A DNA stretch of 64,000 nt from Bacilli bacterium (GTDB lineage Bacteria; Bacillota_I; Bacilli_A; RFN20; CAG-826), in the NCBI GenBank assembly GCA_900767605.1, contig CAAFZT010000048.1:1-64000 (forward strand), read 5' to 3'. Shown here piece by piece: positions 15,783 through 26,126 of the stretch. The notes beneath the pieces are model-generated. The model searched no databases, was not told the DNA's origin, and was given only the letters and a program-made list of their open reading frames with translations. Position numbers and translations under genes: made by a program. Every line of letters starts with the position of its first letter. The stretch's first letter is position 1.

Positions 15783-17846
15783 GTGATGATTTCTATGAAG
15801 AAAAAACAAAATCTTTTGTTAGTCGGAGGCGCAGGCCTTTCCCTTCTTCTTGCTGGTGTTAGCGTGATTTTAAGCGGGCAAGGCAATAACAGCCTTCTCG
15901 GCGAAGGGGCTTATCCGAGTGCGAAAGCCATGGCCATCACGTTCACCGCGGACGATTTCAAGGCTGGAGCCAAAACGATTACCAAAAACGGCAACCCCTT
16001 TAGCGTGACAGGAGACGTAAGTGTCGTGGGAGATGTGATTACCTTTAAGCAAGGCGCGAGCTTGACGCGCGCTGTTACAAGTGGTGGAACATCCACGAAT
16101 GGCTATCAAGGCGCGAACGGCGGCTCCCTTTTCTACGAAATGGAAATCGATGGCTTAACGGTGGCTAAACCGAGCCAAAAGGTCGTTCATGCAGGAAGCA
16201 CCCGTACTTGGTTTGAAGTCATCAACAATCGTGGAGACGGCGCAGGACGCGGACTTTATAGCACCGCAGCAGAAGCGGATAAGGTCGGTTATGAGAACCT
16301 CCATCACGTTTGGACCAACAACCGGGATAACGATGACCCCAGTTCGTTTTGGATTGAAACGAATAATCCGACGTTAACTTCCGAAGAAGGAACGTTCTCC
16401 TTCAAAAGCATCACTTATAAATACGCCTGTACGGCCGTGGATAACGAATATTCGAAAATCATGGCCAATGCGAAACGGGATGGATTCCGCTTCACGGACA
16501 AAGAAGGCAACACCTTGCCGGTTCTTTCTCCGATTGGATCCAAACTCGAATTCAAAGTCGAACTCGACCCGTTCTTTGCAAAACAATACGACTACACCGT
16601 CACGGTTTCTAGTGGCCGCGAGGAAGCGGGTCGCAAGACCTTGACCGCGGATGCGTCGGGTGTTTATTCCATCACGGTTGCCAAACAGTACGACACAAGC
16701 GTCAAGGACACTGGCTACACCTATATCCATCTTAACGCGACCGAAAAGGCCGGCACGGAAATCAAGACGGAAGCCGACCTCAAGGCGATGAAAGCGGATG
16801 GCGTTTATTACCTTGCCAACGATATCGAAATTGCTACCAGTACTGCAGACGATCAAGACGGACCCATCAACATGGCTTCGTTCTCCGGCGTTTTAAATGG
16901 CCGTGGACACCGAATCTATGCTAAGTGCGGTATCCGCGATGGTTGGGCCGCAGGGCAAAAAGGACTTCTCTTCAATGACTTGTCCGGTATCGTTAAAAAT
17001 TTGGAATTAGAGTACTGCACCACATGGGTTCATACCTCGGTTTCTGGTATCGCAGCGGTGGTGAATGGTGGATTGATCGAAGACGTGAATGTCCGCGCGG
17101 TGCAGGGGTGCTTCTCTTATGGCACGACCGCCCCGTTAGCGGGAGCCATTAATAGTGGAATCATCCGTAATAGCAACGTCTATTTCTCGTGCGAAACGTT
17201 TGACTCTACAGTGAATGGGTTCGATGCTACCGCCGCCATTGTTGGCGGAGTAAACGGTGGAACGGTTAAGAACATTACAGTTCATTTGCCGGCTCCAGTT
17301 GATGCAAGCAAACTGAACCTCGCTCGTAGTGGTGCGGACAAACTCATTAACTGCAAAGTCGTTAAAAATGAGAACAAGTATTATGATTCTGCGCTTCAAA
17401 CCCCTGTCGAGACTGAAAGAACATTCTTAGGAATGCCCGTCACTAAAATGAGCGTTAAAAACGGCCAGGGCGGTGCCATGTTTAAGGATGTTACGACGAT
17501 TCCCGATGGAAAAACGCAATTATCGTTCTTCTGCCTTGCCGAAGATTATCTTTACGATGGCAAGAGCAACCAAACCACGATGGGTATTAGCTCCGATGGA
17601 ACGTTCACCTTGCCGTCCAGCTCCGATCGAACGGTTTGGACTTATGTTGAAACCCGCAAAGTCGGTACGGAAACCTTTATTCGCGTTTGCCCACTCATCA
17701 ATAACGTGAGCGCCTTTAATCCGAGTACCCTGAGTTATTTGGCGGCGAGAGGTGCTTTCTTTAGGGAGATGAACTTCGGTATGTGCTATTCCTGGAACAC
17801 GGAATCCGTGGCCACGGTGTACGCTACTCCGGTCTATTCTGACTAA
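15783..17846 (+). CDS. Secreted beta-helix (GLUG-like) surface protein
   Basis: A 687-residue exported protein with a signal peptide (GGAGLSLLLAGVSVILSG, about 14-31; the first ATG used may be at 15798, MKKKQN, which follows AAAGGAG). The N-terminal half (about 50-330) is a beta-rich domain of unknown type. The second half (about 335-687) has LANDIEI, SGVLNGRGHRIYA and VKNLELEY-type repeats of a right-handed beta-helix and is clearly homologous, residue for residue, to the C-terminal 340 residues encoded at 28190-29830. No catalytic motif is visible. A role in binding host or dietary glycans is inferred from context. It is preceded by a cre-like site and followed by a bidirectional terminator. 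Confidence 0.75.
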   Translation: MMISMKKKQNLLLVGGAGLSLLLAGVSVILSGQGNNSLLGEGAYPSAKAMAITFTADDFKAGAKTITKNGNPFSVTGDVSVVGDVITFKQGASLTRAVTSGGTSTNGYQGANGGSLFYEMEIDGLTVAKPSQKVVHAGSTRTWFEVINNRGDGAGRGLYSTAAEADKVGYENLHHVWTNNRDNDDPSSFWIETNNPTLTSEEGTFSFKSITYKYACTAVDNEYSKIMANAKRDGFRFTDKEGNTLPVLSPIGSKLEFKVELDPFFAKQYDYTVTVSSGREEAGRKTLTADASGVYSITVAKQYDTSVKDTGYTYIHLNATEKAGTEIKTEADLKAMKADGVYYLANDIEIATSTADDQDGPINMASFSGVLNGRGHRIYAKCGIRDGWAAGQKGLLFNDLSGIVKNLELEYCTTWVHTSVSGIAAVVNGGLIEDVNVRAVQGCFSYGTTAPLAGAINSGIIRNSNVYFSCETFDSTVNGFDATAAIVGGVNGGTVKNITVHLPAPVDASKLNLARSGADKLINCKVVKNENKYYDSALQTPVETERTFLGMPVTKMSVKNGQGGAMFKDVTTIPDGKTQLSFFCLAEDYLYDGKSNQTTMGISSDGTFTLPSSSDRTVWTYVETRKVGTETFIRVCPLINNVSAFNPSTLSYLAARGAFFREMNFGMCYSWNTESVATVYATPVYSD

Positions 17847-17885
17847 ACGAAGGCTGTAATTTATCGCTTCTGATAACAACAAATA

Positions 17886-17928
17886 AAAAGGGCCGTCCCA
17901 ACCTTACTGTTTGACGGACGGCCCTTTT
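17886..17928. terminator. Bidirectional terminator between convergent genes
   Basis: AAAAGGGCCGTCC (17886-17898) and GGACGGCCCTTTT (17916-17928) form a perfect 13-bp stem with A/T tails on both sides. It serves the plus-strand secreted-protein gene and the minus-strand araC-type gene, whose last codons lie within the hairpin. Confidence 0.9.
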
Positions 17929-18782
17929 CCATTAAGGAAGTTCGTTCCTTTTTGTTTTCGATATTCCCCAGGGGTTAATTGGAAGAGCTTTTTGAAATCG
18001 ATGCTAAATTGAGATAAGTGAGAGAAGCCGATGGTGGAGGCAATTTCTGCCGTCGACATGGAGGTTTTTAATAGAAGACTCGCCGCATAATTGAGTTTTT
18101 TGGTTAATAGATATTCATGTGGGGTGATTTTGAAATATTTTTGGAACAAGCGGTTCAACTGAACGCGGGAATAATGGAGTTCGGTGCAGAGATCGCTGAC
18201 GGTATAGGTTAGGAATTCCTCTTTGGAGCTTAAAGCGAGCACCTTGGTTTCGAAGGGGGATAAATCTTCCGGAACATTGATGCATTGAACGAATGCCTGC
18301 TGAAGGATAAGGAGGAAAGCAGCGAGAAGAAGCTCGTCCGTTTGCTTGGAGTAGCCTAAATCCAGGTTGGCTTTATGAACCAGAGATTCCACGCTTAAAA
18401 TCGTGGCCGCGTTCATTTGGAAACAGTGATCACTATGACGGAGGATGGATTCCATGTCGGGAGAAAGAACGGAAAGAAGCTCTCTTAATTTTGCTTCTCG
18501 GATGATGATGTTGATGTAACGGGGCTTCTCTGTACCGGCTTTGATTAATCGATGCACGTCCCCAGGCGCGGCGAAGAAAACCGTTCCCGCGGGACAAAGG
18601 TAACTTTTTCCGTTTAGTTGATTTTCAATCGCTCCATTGGTCATCAACGTGAATTCCCAGATGTCTTTATGGCCGTGGAGGATTGGATAATCAAAGGTAT
18701 TGATGTGATAGGTAAACGATAAGGATTCCGCGACCTCGCGGGATTCGAAGGGAATAGGGTCGTTGAAGCTGGTTAGAATCAT
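17904..18782 (-). CDS. AraC-family transcriptional regulator
   Basis: A 292-residue regulator. The N-terminal cupin-like sensor (about 20-150, containing HGHKDIWEFTLMTNG and PAGTVFFAAPGDVHRL) precedes two C-terminal helix-turn-helix motifs (about 190-285; TVSDLCTELHYSRVQLNRLF and STAEIASTIGFSHLSQFSID). The start at 18782 (MILTSF) is preferred over a TTG 30 bases upstream because CTGGAG stands at proper distance before it. It is divergent from the operon starting with GH130 at 18953, so it is the likely sugar-responsive regulator of the island. The inducer is unknown. Confidence 0.85.
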   Translation of the reverse strand: MILTSFNDPIPFESREVAESLSFTYHINTFDYPILHGHKDIWEFTLMTNGAIENQLNGKSYLCPAGTVFFAAPGDVHRLIKAGTEKPRYINIIIREAKLRELLSVLSPDMESILRHSDHCFQMNAATILSVESLVHKANLDLGYSKQTDELLLAAFLLILQQAFVQCINVPEDLSPFETKVLALSSKEEFLTYTVSDLCTELHYSRVQLNRLFQKYFKITPHEYLLTKKLNYAASLLLKTSMSTAEIASTIGFSHLSQFSIDFKKLFQLTPGEYRKQKGTNFLNGKGPSVKQ

Positions 18783-18905
18783 AAACAATCTCCAGGTTTG
18801 TGACAAAATCAAACACCTTTTTTAAAATATAGCACCTAAATGACACAAAACTATATAAAAAAGTTAAAAAGAAGGGCTTCGCTTCCTAGAAAGGGGAGGC
18901 GATAA

Positions 18906-18919
18906 TGTAAGCGCTTAGA
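18906..18919 (+). promoter_or_regulatory. cre-like palindrome before GH130 operon
   Basis: TGTAAGCGCTTAGA matches the cre consensus except at one of the last positions and is nearly palindromic around GCGC. It lies 34 bp before the start codon of the GH130 gene, in the divergent interval shared with the AraC regulator. Confidence 0.5.
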
Positions 18920-18952
18920 TTCAATGCGGCCTTTCCGCGTTGGGAGGAATAA

Positions 18953-19984
18953 ATGAAATTAAAGAAGTATCCTGGTAATCCGATATTGTCTCCGAACCCC
19001 CATTCGACCTGGGACAATTTCTGCGTTTTGAATCCTGCGGTCGTCTATGACGAAGAAAGTAAGAAATTCATCATGGTCTATCGCGCGGCTGGCGATGACC
19101 TCCAGCACGTCATGCGCTTAGGCCTAGCGACTTCTGAGGACGGCATCCATTTCGAAAGAGCCTCCGATCGTCCCATTTTTGAAGCCGATCCCAATGGGGA
19201 AGATGGGGCAGGACCGGAAGACCCACGTTTAGTAAAGATGGGGGACGTCTATTATTTAACCTATGCGGCCAAGCCTTATTTTGTGGGACGTTATTGGCTA
19301 GACGAACCGGATCGTTATACCAAGGAATTCGTGAAAGAACCGGCTCCAGAAATTCCCCCGACGTTCTTGAAAAGACGGCATACCGTTACCTATTTAGCCT
19401 ATACTCGCGACTTCAAGACCTACAAAAAATGCGGTCGCATCACGGATTCCCGTTATGATAATCGCGATTGCGTCATTTTCCCCGAAAAGGTGAATGGGAA
19501 GTTCGTTAAAATCGAGCGTCCCTATTGCGATGGCCCCAACCCCTCCATTTGGATTTCCTATAGCGATGAACTCATGGAATGGGGCAAACCCGAACTCCTT
19601 TATCGCGTAGGACAGGAAGATTGGGAAACGGAGCGCATCGGCGCGGGTTGCCCGCCCCTAAAAACGGAGAAGGGGTGGTTATTTCTCTATCATGGCGTTT
19701 CGAAGAAAGACCATCTTTACCGCGTGGGATTCATGTTGTTAGACTTGAATAATCCCTCCAAAATCCTGGCTAAAACCAAACATTACGTGATGGAGCCGGA
19801 GACCCCGTTTGAATTCAGCGAGATGTATCCGGGATGCGTCTTCCCCACGGGTTGGGTGAATAAAGACGGAACCCTCTATATCTATTATGGATGTGGCGAT
19901 CGTTATATCTCGTTAGCCACGACCACCGTAGAAGAAATTCTTACCGAACTTGAAAAAGAAGAAAACCGTTATTCTGGGAGGTAA
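18953..19984 (+). CDS. GH130 family glycoside phosphorylase/hydrolase
   Basis: A 343-residue cytoplasmic-type protein (no signal peptide) of glycoside hydrolase family 130, which mostly contains phosphorylases of beta-mannosides such as Man-beta-1,4-GlcNAc or mannooligosaccharides. Family marks are the N-terminal NPILSPNPHSTWDN, GPEDPRL (about 87-93, containing the catalytic acid), RIGAGCPPLKTEKGWL (about 217-232) and CVFPTGW near the end. Phosphorolysis would give mannose-1-phosphate; a mannose-6-phosphate isomerase is encoded at 60744. The start follows GGGAGGAATAA. The next gene starts 4 bases after its stop, so it heads an operon of secreted proteins. Exact substrate specificity cannot be read from the sequence. 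Confidence 0.88.
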   Translation: MKLKKYPGNPILSPNPHSTWDNFCVLNPAVVYDEESKKFIMVYRAAGDDLQHVMRLGLATSEDGIHFERASDRPIFEADPNGEDGAGPEDPRLVKMGDVYYLTYAAKPYFVGRYWLDEPDRYTKEFVKEPAPEIPPTFLKRRHTVTYLAYTRDFKTYKKCGRITDSRYDNRDCVIFPEKVNGKFVKIERPYCDGPNPSIWISYSDELMEWGKPELLYRVGQEDWETERIGAGCPPLKTEKGWLFLYHGVSKKDHLYRVGFMLLDLNNPSKILAKTKHYVMEPETPFEFSEMYPGCVFPTGWVNKDGTLYIYYGCGDRYISLATTTVEEILTELEKEENRYSGR

Positions 19985-19987
19985 ACC

Positions 19988-22900
19988 ATGAAGCACAACA
20001 AGGGACTATTCATCCTCGGCCTCGCTGCTTTGCCCCTCTCGATTGGGTTAAATCCCGGTCAAGAAGCATTGCTTGCAAGCGGAGATGCCGGCGGACTCTT
20101 CCATCTCTCTGCGGGGATGAAGGCCAAGGCACAGCAATTTGATCCGGATTCCAAACAAACGGGTTTATTGCTTTACGGGTTTGATAACGGCGTGTCCGCT
20201 CGTTTCAAAGCCCCCATGTCCGGCACTTTTTCCGCGGACATTCTTGCCGTAAAGGAGTCTGGCAGCCCAACGGTGAATCATTACACCCTGGAATTCGAGG
20301 ATGAAGCGACGAAGAAGTCGTTCTGTTTCGGGGTGAATTCCTATGCTTCCTATAGCGAGGCATACGTGGAATATAACGGTGTAAAGGGTGGCATCCGTTA
20401 TTATCAAACCCCTTGGAACAAAGCCGAGGATGCGGGTGGATATACCGCGGGCTATAACTCCCTTGGCCTATATACCCAATACGCGGGTCATTTTACCAAG
20501 ATGCAATTTGATCCTGCCTCCATGACCGTCAAAATCATGGCGGACAACGGCAGCTATCAAAATGTTTGGGACTTTAGTTCCACCTTTAATGATGGCAAAC
20601 GTCTAGAAAATGATTTAGGCCATTTTTCCTCTTATAACGTCAAACTCAGTTTCGATCAGGTCGTCTCCTATTCGAAAGCCTCCTTGCTGCTCACTCGTTT
20701 CGGCGGATACGACCTATCCCAAAACGTGGAAGACCACCCCGTTTTAACCGCCTCGTTCACGAAAAAAGGGACGGTTGGAGAAGAATATCACCTCCCCCAA
20801 GGGCGCGTGGTGTCTCTTTATCGTGGGGATTTGGATACGACCAAGATTTCCACGAAAGTCTATGACGAAGGAGGCAACGTCGTTTCGACCTCGGGTTCCT
20901 TCACCCCAACCAAAGAAGGCAAATACTATATCTATTATGAATATGTGGATGGGGCGGAACGGGCTTCTAATTTCTATGCCCTTCCTTGCTTAAAGAAAGA
21001 AAACCAAACCAAGGATTTCCTTTTCGAAGAAAAATACGATTTGGATGTTTCTAGCCAAAAAGGCCTCCATTCTCTTGTCCATTTCCCTGCTGCCAGCATC
21101 GTATCCAATGCCTTGATGCTGCAAAAAGAAGAAGCGTTAGTTCGTATGGAAAAAGACGGCAAAGCCGTGGAGGGATATGAAGGGAGAAAGGGCGGATTTG
21201 ATTTTAGTTTTGATGCGTTTGGCGATTATATGGTCACTTATTATTCACCGACGAATCCTTCACTAAAGGATGTCCGCGTCGTTTCCATCACCGCGGATCA
21301 AGTGGGATTTGCTCTCCCTGAACTCCCTGCTTTGTCTTTGGGTTCCACTTTTGCTCCGAGTTTGGGCAAAGCCTATTTCAAAGGACAAGAAGCGGAAGCC
21401 AAACCCATGCTCTATTTCCCCTCGGGGAAAGGAAGAGACGTTGCTTCGACTTTAGACGAACCTGGGCGATATGAAATCCGTTATGAAGCCAATATCGATG
21501 GCCAAATTTTGTCTCATTCGGTCTATTTCATCTTGGAAGAAGAATATACGTCCCGCTTCCTTTGCCAAACCGGGGCGAGTGCCGAGTATGGCGTTGCCAG
21601 GATGAACGACAACCATAGTGGGGTTCGTTTGACCTTAAACGATGGCAAGAAAGTCGTTTATTCCAAGACCCTGGATTTAAGCGACAACCATTTCGACGAA
21701 AGCGCGAAGAATTTAAGCGATAATACGAAACTTCTAGAACTTCGCACCGACCCTCATAACCCGGGCACCGCGGATTTAGAAGCGATTTACGTCGAACTTC
21801 AAGACATGGATCGTCCCACTAACGTCGTGACGATCCGCGTCAAATATCTTTCATACATGCCCCAATTTACCCGCATTCGCGCCAAAACCACGGGGCAGGC
21901 CTTCACCGGTTATTATTGGAATTTCGATACGGGGAACCTTGGAACCGTCGATAATGCCGAAATGCATGAAGACGGTGGGTTTATTTCCGCCTGCGACTTC
22001 ACCTCGTCGTTAAATGGAAGAACCTACGAGAATTCCAAACTCCAGCTCTTCTTTGATTCCGACACCAACCGCTTATATGCCAACCATTGGCAGGATTACG
22101 GCACGGCTCCAGGCTACCAAGATAACCGCGTGCCCTGGTTAGTCCGTGATTTCTCCACCAATGACCCCACTCTTTCTGGCGGGGACGCCGCTTGGACGGG
22201 CTTTACCAGCAACAAAGTGAAGATGACGGTTTATGCAACCGGTGTCTCCTCGACGGCGGATTTACTCGTTACCAACGTTGACGGAGAAGAAATGAGCAGC
22301 CGTTATATCTCCGATGGCAAAGGCCCGCAAATCCACGTTTCCGAAGGCGATTTGCCAAAAGGAGAAGTGGGAAAGACCTATCGTTATCCAGAATTTATCG
22401 CTAACGATGATGAATCCAGGGTGGTTTCTAAGAAAGTCAGCGTCTATTCGGGTAATACCTTGATCCAAGAAGGCGGAGAAGGCTTTATTCCGAAATCTAG
22501 CGGCATCTATACCCTTGTATTCGAAGCGAAAGATGCTTTCGGCAATTTGACTCGCGCCGAAAAGCAAGTGGAAGTCGTTACCATCGCTTCGTCTTTGTCC
22601 ATTGCTTTAAGTAGCACTCTTCCGGAGACTGCCTCCATGGGAGACCTTATCCGGCTGCCAGCAATTTCTACTACAGGCGGAGTTGGCGGCATCACAACCC
22701 GCTATTCCGTTTCCTGTGCCAATGAACCGGTTGAAGTAGTAAACGGCTCCTTCCGAATTGAAAAGAAAAAGAATTACGTGGTCCGTTTCTTGGCGACCGA
22801 TTATGTGGGTAACCAGGCCAAAATCACCAAATTCATCTCCAATATTTCCATTCCTACCCTTCCTGTTACCGACGAATCGAAACTTTGCCTTCCTTCCGCC

Positions 22901-24193
22901 TTACTCGAAGGACGTTCCTACGATTTGTCTCATTTTGTTGCCTCGGTTTACGAAGAAGACGGTTCGCTTTCCTTCCTTTCCCCCACGATTAAAGTCCAAG
23001 ACGGGAATGGGGAAAGAGAAATCGCCCTAGAAGATACCTATGTCCCGGTTTCTTCTTCCACCACTCAAGAAGCAACAATCACCTATTCCTTCCAAGGTAA
23101 AAACGGAATCAAAGAAGTGAAGAAAGTCCTTCCGATTGTCAAACCGACGAATAAAATTGGCTTCCTCGCTTCCTATTTCCGTTCTTCCAATTCGACGATT
23201 GAGGCAATCGATGAAGGCGTCCAAGCGACGATGAAGAAAGAAGGAACCTCCGTAGAATTCTTGCCAAGCTTATTTGGGAAGAAACTCACCGCGACTTGGA
23301 ATGGCCAAGGGATGGACGAATACACGGTCAAGCTTTGCGATTCCTTGGATTTCTCGAACTCCCTTTCCCTCCATTTCACCCGTTTAGGCGGCAAACTCTA
23401 TTGCTCCGTCAACGGAGGAGAAGCCTTCCGTTATTTTGAATCGAGCGTTGGCGAAGCGAGCTTCACCTATTTGGAGAGCGCGCACGCGATTTACGACGGC
23501 TTATCCAACCAAGTGGCCGCATTAGAAGACTTTAACGGCTTTGCTTCGGGAAAAATCAGGATGTTCGTGGAAGCGGAATGCGAGGGAACCTTCTTATTCC
23601 GCAGCATCAACAACCAAATCATCAATAACGTTCGTAAAGATTCGATCGGACCTAGCGTCTATTTCGAGCAAACCTTATCGGGGCGTTTCGCCCTCGGAAC
23701 GGAAATCCAATTCCCTGAAGTCTTTGCTTATGATGTTCTAAACGAAGTCAAAAGCGCGGTCGTCACGATTTCTTGCGATGGAGAGGTCTTGAAGAAGGGA
23801 ACCGTGGAAGAAATTGGCTCCCGTTACAAGATGGAGAAGGTCGGTTCTTATAAGATTACCTATCTATTCAAAGATACCGCAGGCAATAGCAGTGCTTGTT
23901 CCTTCTTCTTCGGCGCCTTTGATCCCATCGCCCCAACCTTAAAATTCACCTTATCGTTTGCTACGGAAGTAAAGCAAGGAGAAGAAATCGTTCTTCCCGC
24001 CTATGAGATTCAGGATCAAAACCCGGAAACGGCGACGGTTTTGCTCTATTGCCAACTCCCCGATGGAGACTTCATCTCGGTCAACGAAAAATCCATGAAG
24101 GCCGAACAAAAAGGAACCTATACCTTCACTTACATGGTGAACGATGAAAACGGCAACGTGAATTTCTATTCCTTTGTCGTCACGGTCCGTTAA
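19988..24193 (+). CDS. Very large secreted multidomain protein with Ig-like modules
   Basis: A 1401-residue exported protein. The signal peptide (LFILGLAALPLSIGLNPG) probably ends near residue 30. Alternating modules follow: LamG-like beta-sandwich segments (about 45-240, 545-755 and 1075-1220, each with DNG or ARF and a TRFGG-type end) and Ig-like segments with a GTVGEEYHLP, KGEVGKTYRYPEF or LGTEIQFPEV opening and a GxYxxxYxxxDxxGN ending (about 255-330, 775-860, 865-950, 1225-1320 and 1320-1400). No LPXTG, S-layer or membrane anchor is visible at the C-terminus (ends VVTVR). A glycan-binding or adhesive role is inferred. Spacing of 4 and 17 bp to its neighbours indicates an operon. Confidence 0.75.
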   Translation: MKHNKGLFILGLAALPLSIGLNPGQEALLASGDAGGLFHLSAGMKAKAQQFDPDSKQTGLLLYGFDNGVSARFKAPMSGTFSADILAVKESGSPTVNHYTLEFEDEATKKSFCFGVNSYASYSEAYVEYNGVKGGIRYYQTPWNKAEDAGGYTAGYNSLGLYTQYAGHFTKMQFDPASMTVKIMADNGSYQNVWDFSSTFNDGKRLENDLGHFSSYNVKLSFDQVVSYSKASLLLTRFGGYDLSQNVEDHPVLTASFTKKGTVGEEYHLPQGRVVSLYRGDLDTTKISTKVYDEGGNVVSTSGSFTPTKEGKYYIYYEYVDGAERASNFYALPCLKKENQTKDFLFEEKYDLDVSSQKGLHSLVHFPAASIVSNALMLQKEEALVRMEKDGKAVEGYEGRKGGFDFSFDAFGDYMVTYYSPTNPSLKDVRVVSITADQVGFALPELPALSLGSTFAPSLGKAYFKGQEAEAKPMLYFPSGKGRDVASTLDEPGRYEIRYEANIDGQILSHSVYFILEEEYTSRFLCQTGASAEYGVARMNDNHSGVRLTLNDGKKVVYSKTLDLSDNHFDESAKNLSDNTKLLELRTDPHNPGTADLEAIYVELQDMDRPTNVVTIRVKYLSYMPQFTRIRAKTTGQAFTGYYWNFDTGNLGTVDNAEMHEDGGFISACDFTSSLNGRTYENSKLQLFFDSDTNRLYANHWQDYGTAPGYQDNRVPWLVRDFSTNDPTLSGGDAAWTGFTSNKVKMTVYATGVSSTADLLVTNVDGEEMSSRYISDGKGPQIHVSEGDLPKGEVGKTYRYPEFIANDDESRVVSKKVSVYSGNTLIQEGGEGFIPKSSGIYTLVFEAKDAFGNLTRAEKQVEVVTIASSLSIALSSTLPETASMGDLIRLPAISTTGGVGGITTRYSVSCANEPVEVVNGSFRIEKKKNYVVRFLATDYVGNQAKITKFISNISIPTLPVTDESKLCLPSALLEGRSYDLSHFVASVYEEDGSLSFLSPTIKVQDGNGEREIALEDTYVPVSSSTTQEATITYSFQGKNGIKEVKKVLPIVKPTNKIGFLASYFRSSNSTIEAIDEGVQATMKKEGTSVEFLPSLFGKKLTATWNGQGMDEYTVKLCDSLDFSNSLSLHFTRLGGKLYCSVNGGEAFRYFESSVGEASFTYLESAHAIYDGLSNQVAALEDFNGFASGKIRMFVEAECEGTFLFRSINNQIINNVRKDSIGPSVYFEQTLSGRFALGTEIQFPEVFAYDVLNEVKSAVVTISCDGEVLKKGTVEEIGSRYKMEKVGSYKITYLFKDTAGNSSACSFFFGAFDPIAPTLKFTLSFATEVKQGEEIVLPAYEIQDQNPETATVLLYCQLPDGDFISVNEKSMKAEQKGTYTFTYMVNDENGNVNFYSFVVTVR

Positions 24194-24210
24194 GAAAGGA
24201 GAAAAAGATC

Positions 24211-26121
24211 ATGAACAAATCGAAAAATCTCGTTCTTCTCTTATCTACCCTTTGCCTTTCCGCTTGCTCCTGCGCAGGGCAGCCGCCTTTGACCTCCGAA
24301 GATTCCAAAACTTCTTCGGGTGTCCCGGCGGTGGATACCGGCAAATACTTTGTCCAAGATGGGAAAAGCGATTACCAAATCGTGGTTCCTAGCGATGCCG
24401 ACGCGAACGTCTTATTCGCTTCCAGCGAGCTCCGATATTTTGTAGAACGCTCCACGGGGGTCACCCTTCCGATTGTAAAAGACGTTACCCTCTCCTCCAA
24501 AGAAGGTCATTTCTTCTCTTTGGGTTCTACGACCCTTTGGGAAGATAGCGGCTTAACCTTGGCCAAGGATTTGGGCCAAACCGGGTATTCCTTCCAGACG
24601 GTAGGAGAATCTCTCTATCTGAATTCCCGCCAAGGGTCCGGCGTCTATTGCGGCGTCTATGACTTCCTCCAAGAGCAAATCGGTTTGGAGATGTACACCG
24701 CGGAGGAAATCGATTATAAAGAAGTGAGCAGCATCCCCCTCCTTTCCTATCAAAAGGAATTCCATCCTCTCTTCGATATGCGTCAAATCCTTTTGAAGCA
24801 TATCAGCACGAATTCCTTGTATGAACGCCGCATGCGCCTCCATCATGATTTGGGATTAGGAAAATGGGCGGCCTTTGCCCATACGACGATCACCAAATTC
24901 CTTCCCTATTCTAAATATGGGGCCGCGCATCCGGACTGGTATAACGAAGGGGCCACCCAGGTTTGCTATTCCAATCCCGAGGTCGTCGTTGCGATGGCAG
25001 AAGAGATGAAAAATGCGATTGTGGGAAATCCCCAAGCCACCTATATCCAGATGGGTCACGAGGACAATTTGGATATGTGTTATTGCGCTTCCTGCGTGGC
25101 CGAACGCGAAAAATATGGCGGATACGGGGGACAGGAGCTGGAATTCACCAATAAACTCCAAGAAATCCTCGATCCCTGGCTTCACGCGAATTATCCCGAG
25201 CGAAGCATGAAATATGTTTTCTTCGCCTATCAAACGAGCCAAGAACCCCCTGCGAAATGGAATGACGCGACCTCTTCCTATGTTCCTATTAGCAGCGATT
25301 TCCGTATCAACGACAACGTCATGGTCATGTATTGCCCCATTGACGCGGACTTCTCCCGAAAAATGTCGGACCCGAAAAACGCCGCTCAACATAAACAATT
25401 GCAGGGCTGGGGTGACTTATTCAAATACGCGGGACATCCGGGTGAAATGTATATCTGGGCTTATTCGATTCAAGCAAAATCCAATCTTGTTCCGATGAAT
25501 AACTATGGTGTTTACGAAGACCATTACAAATTCTATGCGGACATGGGGGCAACCGCGATGCTCGACCAAAGCTTCTATATGTCGGGGATTCCGGGATTTG
25601 AAGCGATGCGCGCCTACACCCAAGCCAAGCTCCAATACAGTTTGAACGTGAGTTATGCCGACCTCGAAAAAGACTTCATGAAGCATTATTACGGGGAGGC
25701 CGAAGCGAAAATCTACGATTATTATCGTGCTCTCCGTGCCTATTTTGCTCACCTCACCGCGACCCAAGGAATCGGGGCTTATGTCATGTCTGACCTGTAT
25801 CTCGACCAATTCTGGCCGTATGAGGTTTTGGACCAGTTCTTAGAAATGCTATTCGACGCTGAAAAGAGCATTGAAGGAATACAGACGAGTGATCCCGATC
25901 GTTACGAAACGTTACTCAAGCGCATCCGCGTGGAAGAAATCTTCCCGTTATACATGCTCTTCCGTTTCTACATGAACGAATTGTCCCAAAAACAAAAAGA
26001 GCAGTACTGGGGTCTGCTCAATGACGCCTGCGTGGATTTCGGAGTGGTTTCTTCCATGGAAGGATCCACCGACATCGCGACGACTTTACAAACCTGGAGG
26101 ACCTCCATTTTTGGAGCGTGA
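24211..26121 (+). CDS. DUF4838-type glycosidase-like lipoprotein
   Basis: A 636-residue lipoprotein; the signal ends CLSAC (Cys about 19). An N-terminal domain resembling GH20/GH67-type N-terminal folds (about 45-165, with ASSELRYFVERSTGVTLPIV) is followed by a DUF4838 region (about 170-500) with HMGHED-like QMGHEDNLDMCYCASC (about 289-304) and PIDADF. DUF4838 proteins have a TIM-barrel-like glycosidase fold, but their activity is generally unknown. The two Cys pairs in MCYCASC could bind metal. It is the third gene of the GH130 operon and the only enzyme-like extracellular protein in it, so it is the best candidate for the first cleavage of the substrate outside the cell. Confidence 0.75.
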   Translation: MNKSKNLVLLLSTLCLSACSCAGQPPLTSEDSKTSSGVPAVDTGKYFVQDGKSDYQIVVPSDADANVLFASSELRYFVERSTGVTLPIVKDVTLSSKEGHFFSLGSTTLWEDSGLTLAKDLGQTGYSFQTVGESLYLNSRQGSGVYCGVYDFLQEQIGLEMYTAEEIDYKEVSSIPLLSYQKEFHPLFDMRQILLKHISTNSLYERRMRLHHDLGLGKWAAFAHTTITKFLPYSKYGAAHPDWYNEGATQVCYSNPEVVVAMAEEMKNAIVGNPQATYIQMGHEDNLDMCYCASCVAEREKYGGYGGQELEFTNKLQEILDPWLHANYPERSMKYVFFAYQTSQEPPAKWNDATSSYVPISSDFRINDNVMVMYCPIDADFSRKMSDPKNAAQHKQLQGWGDLFKYAGHPGEMYIWAYSIQAKSNLVPMNNYGVYEDHYKFYADMGATAMLDQSFYMSGIPGFEAMRAYTQAKLQYSLNVSYADLEKDFMKHYYGEAEAKIYDYYRALRAYFAHLTATQGIGAYVMSDLYLDQFWPYEVLDQFLEMLFDAEKSIEGIQTSDPDRYETLLKRIRVEEIFPLYMLFRFYMNELSQKQKEQYWGLLNDACVDFGVVSSMEGSTDIATTLQTWRTSIFGA

Positions 26122-26126
26122 TTTCA

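Noticed and set aside
24856..25398. Minus-strand open frame of 180 codons
   Set aside because: Antisense shadow of the DUF4838 lipoprotein gene, with no ribosome binding site or domain.
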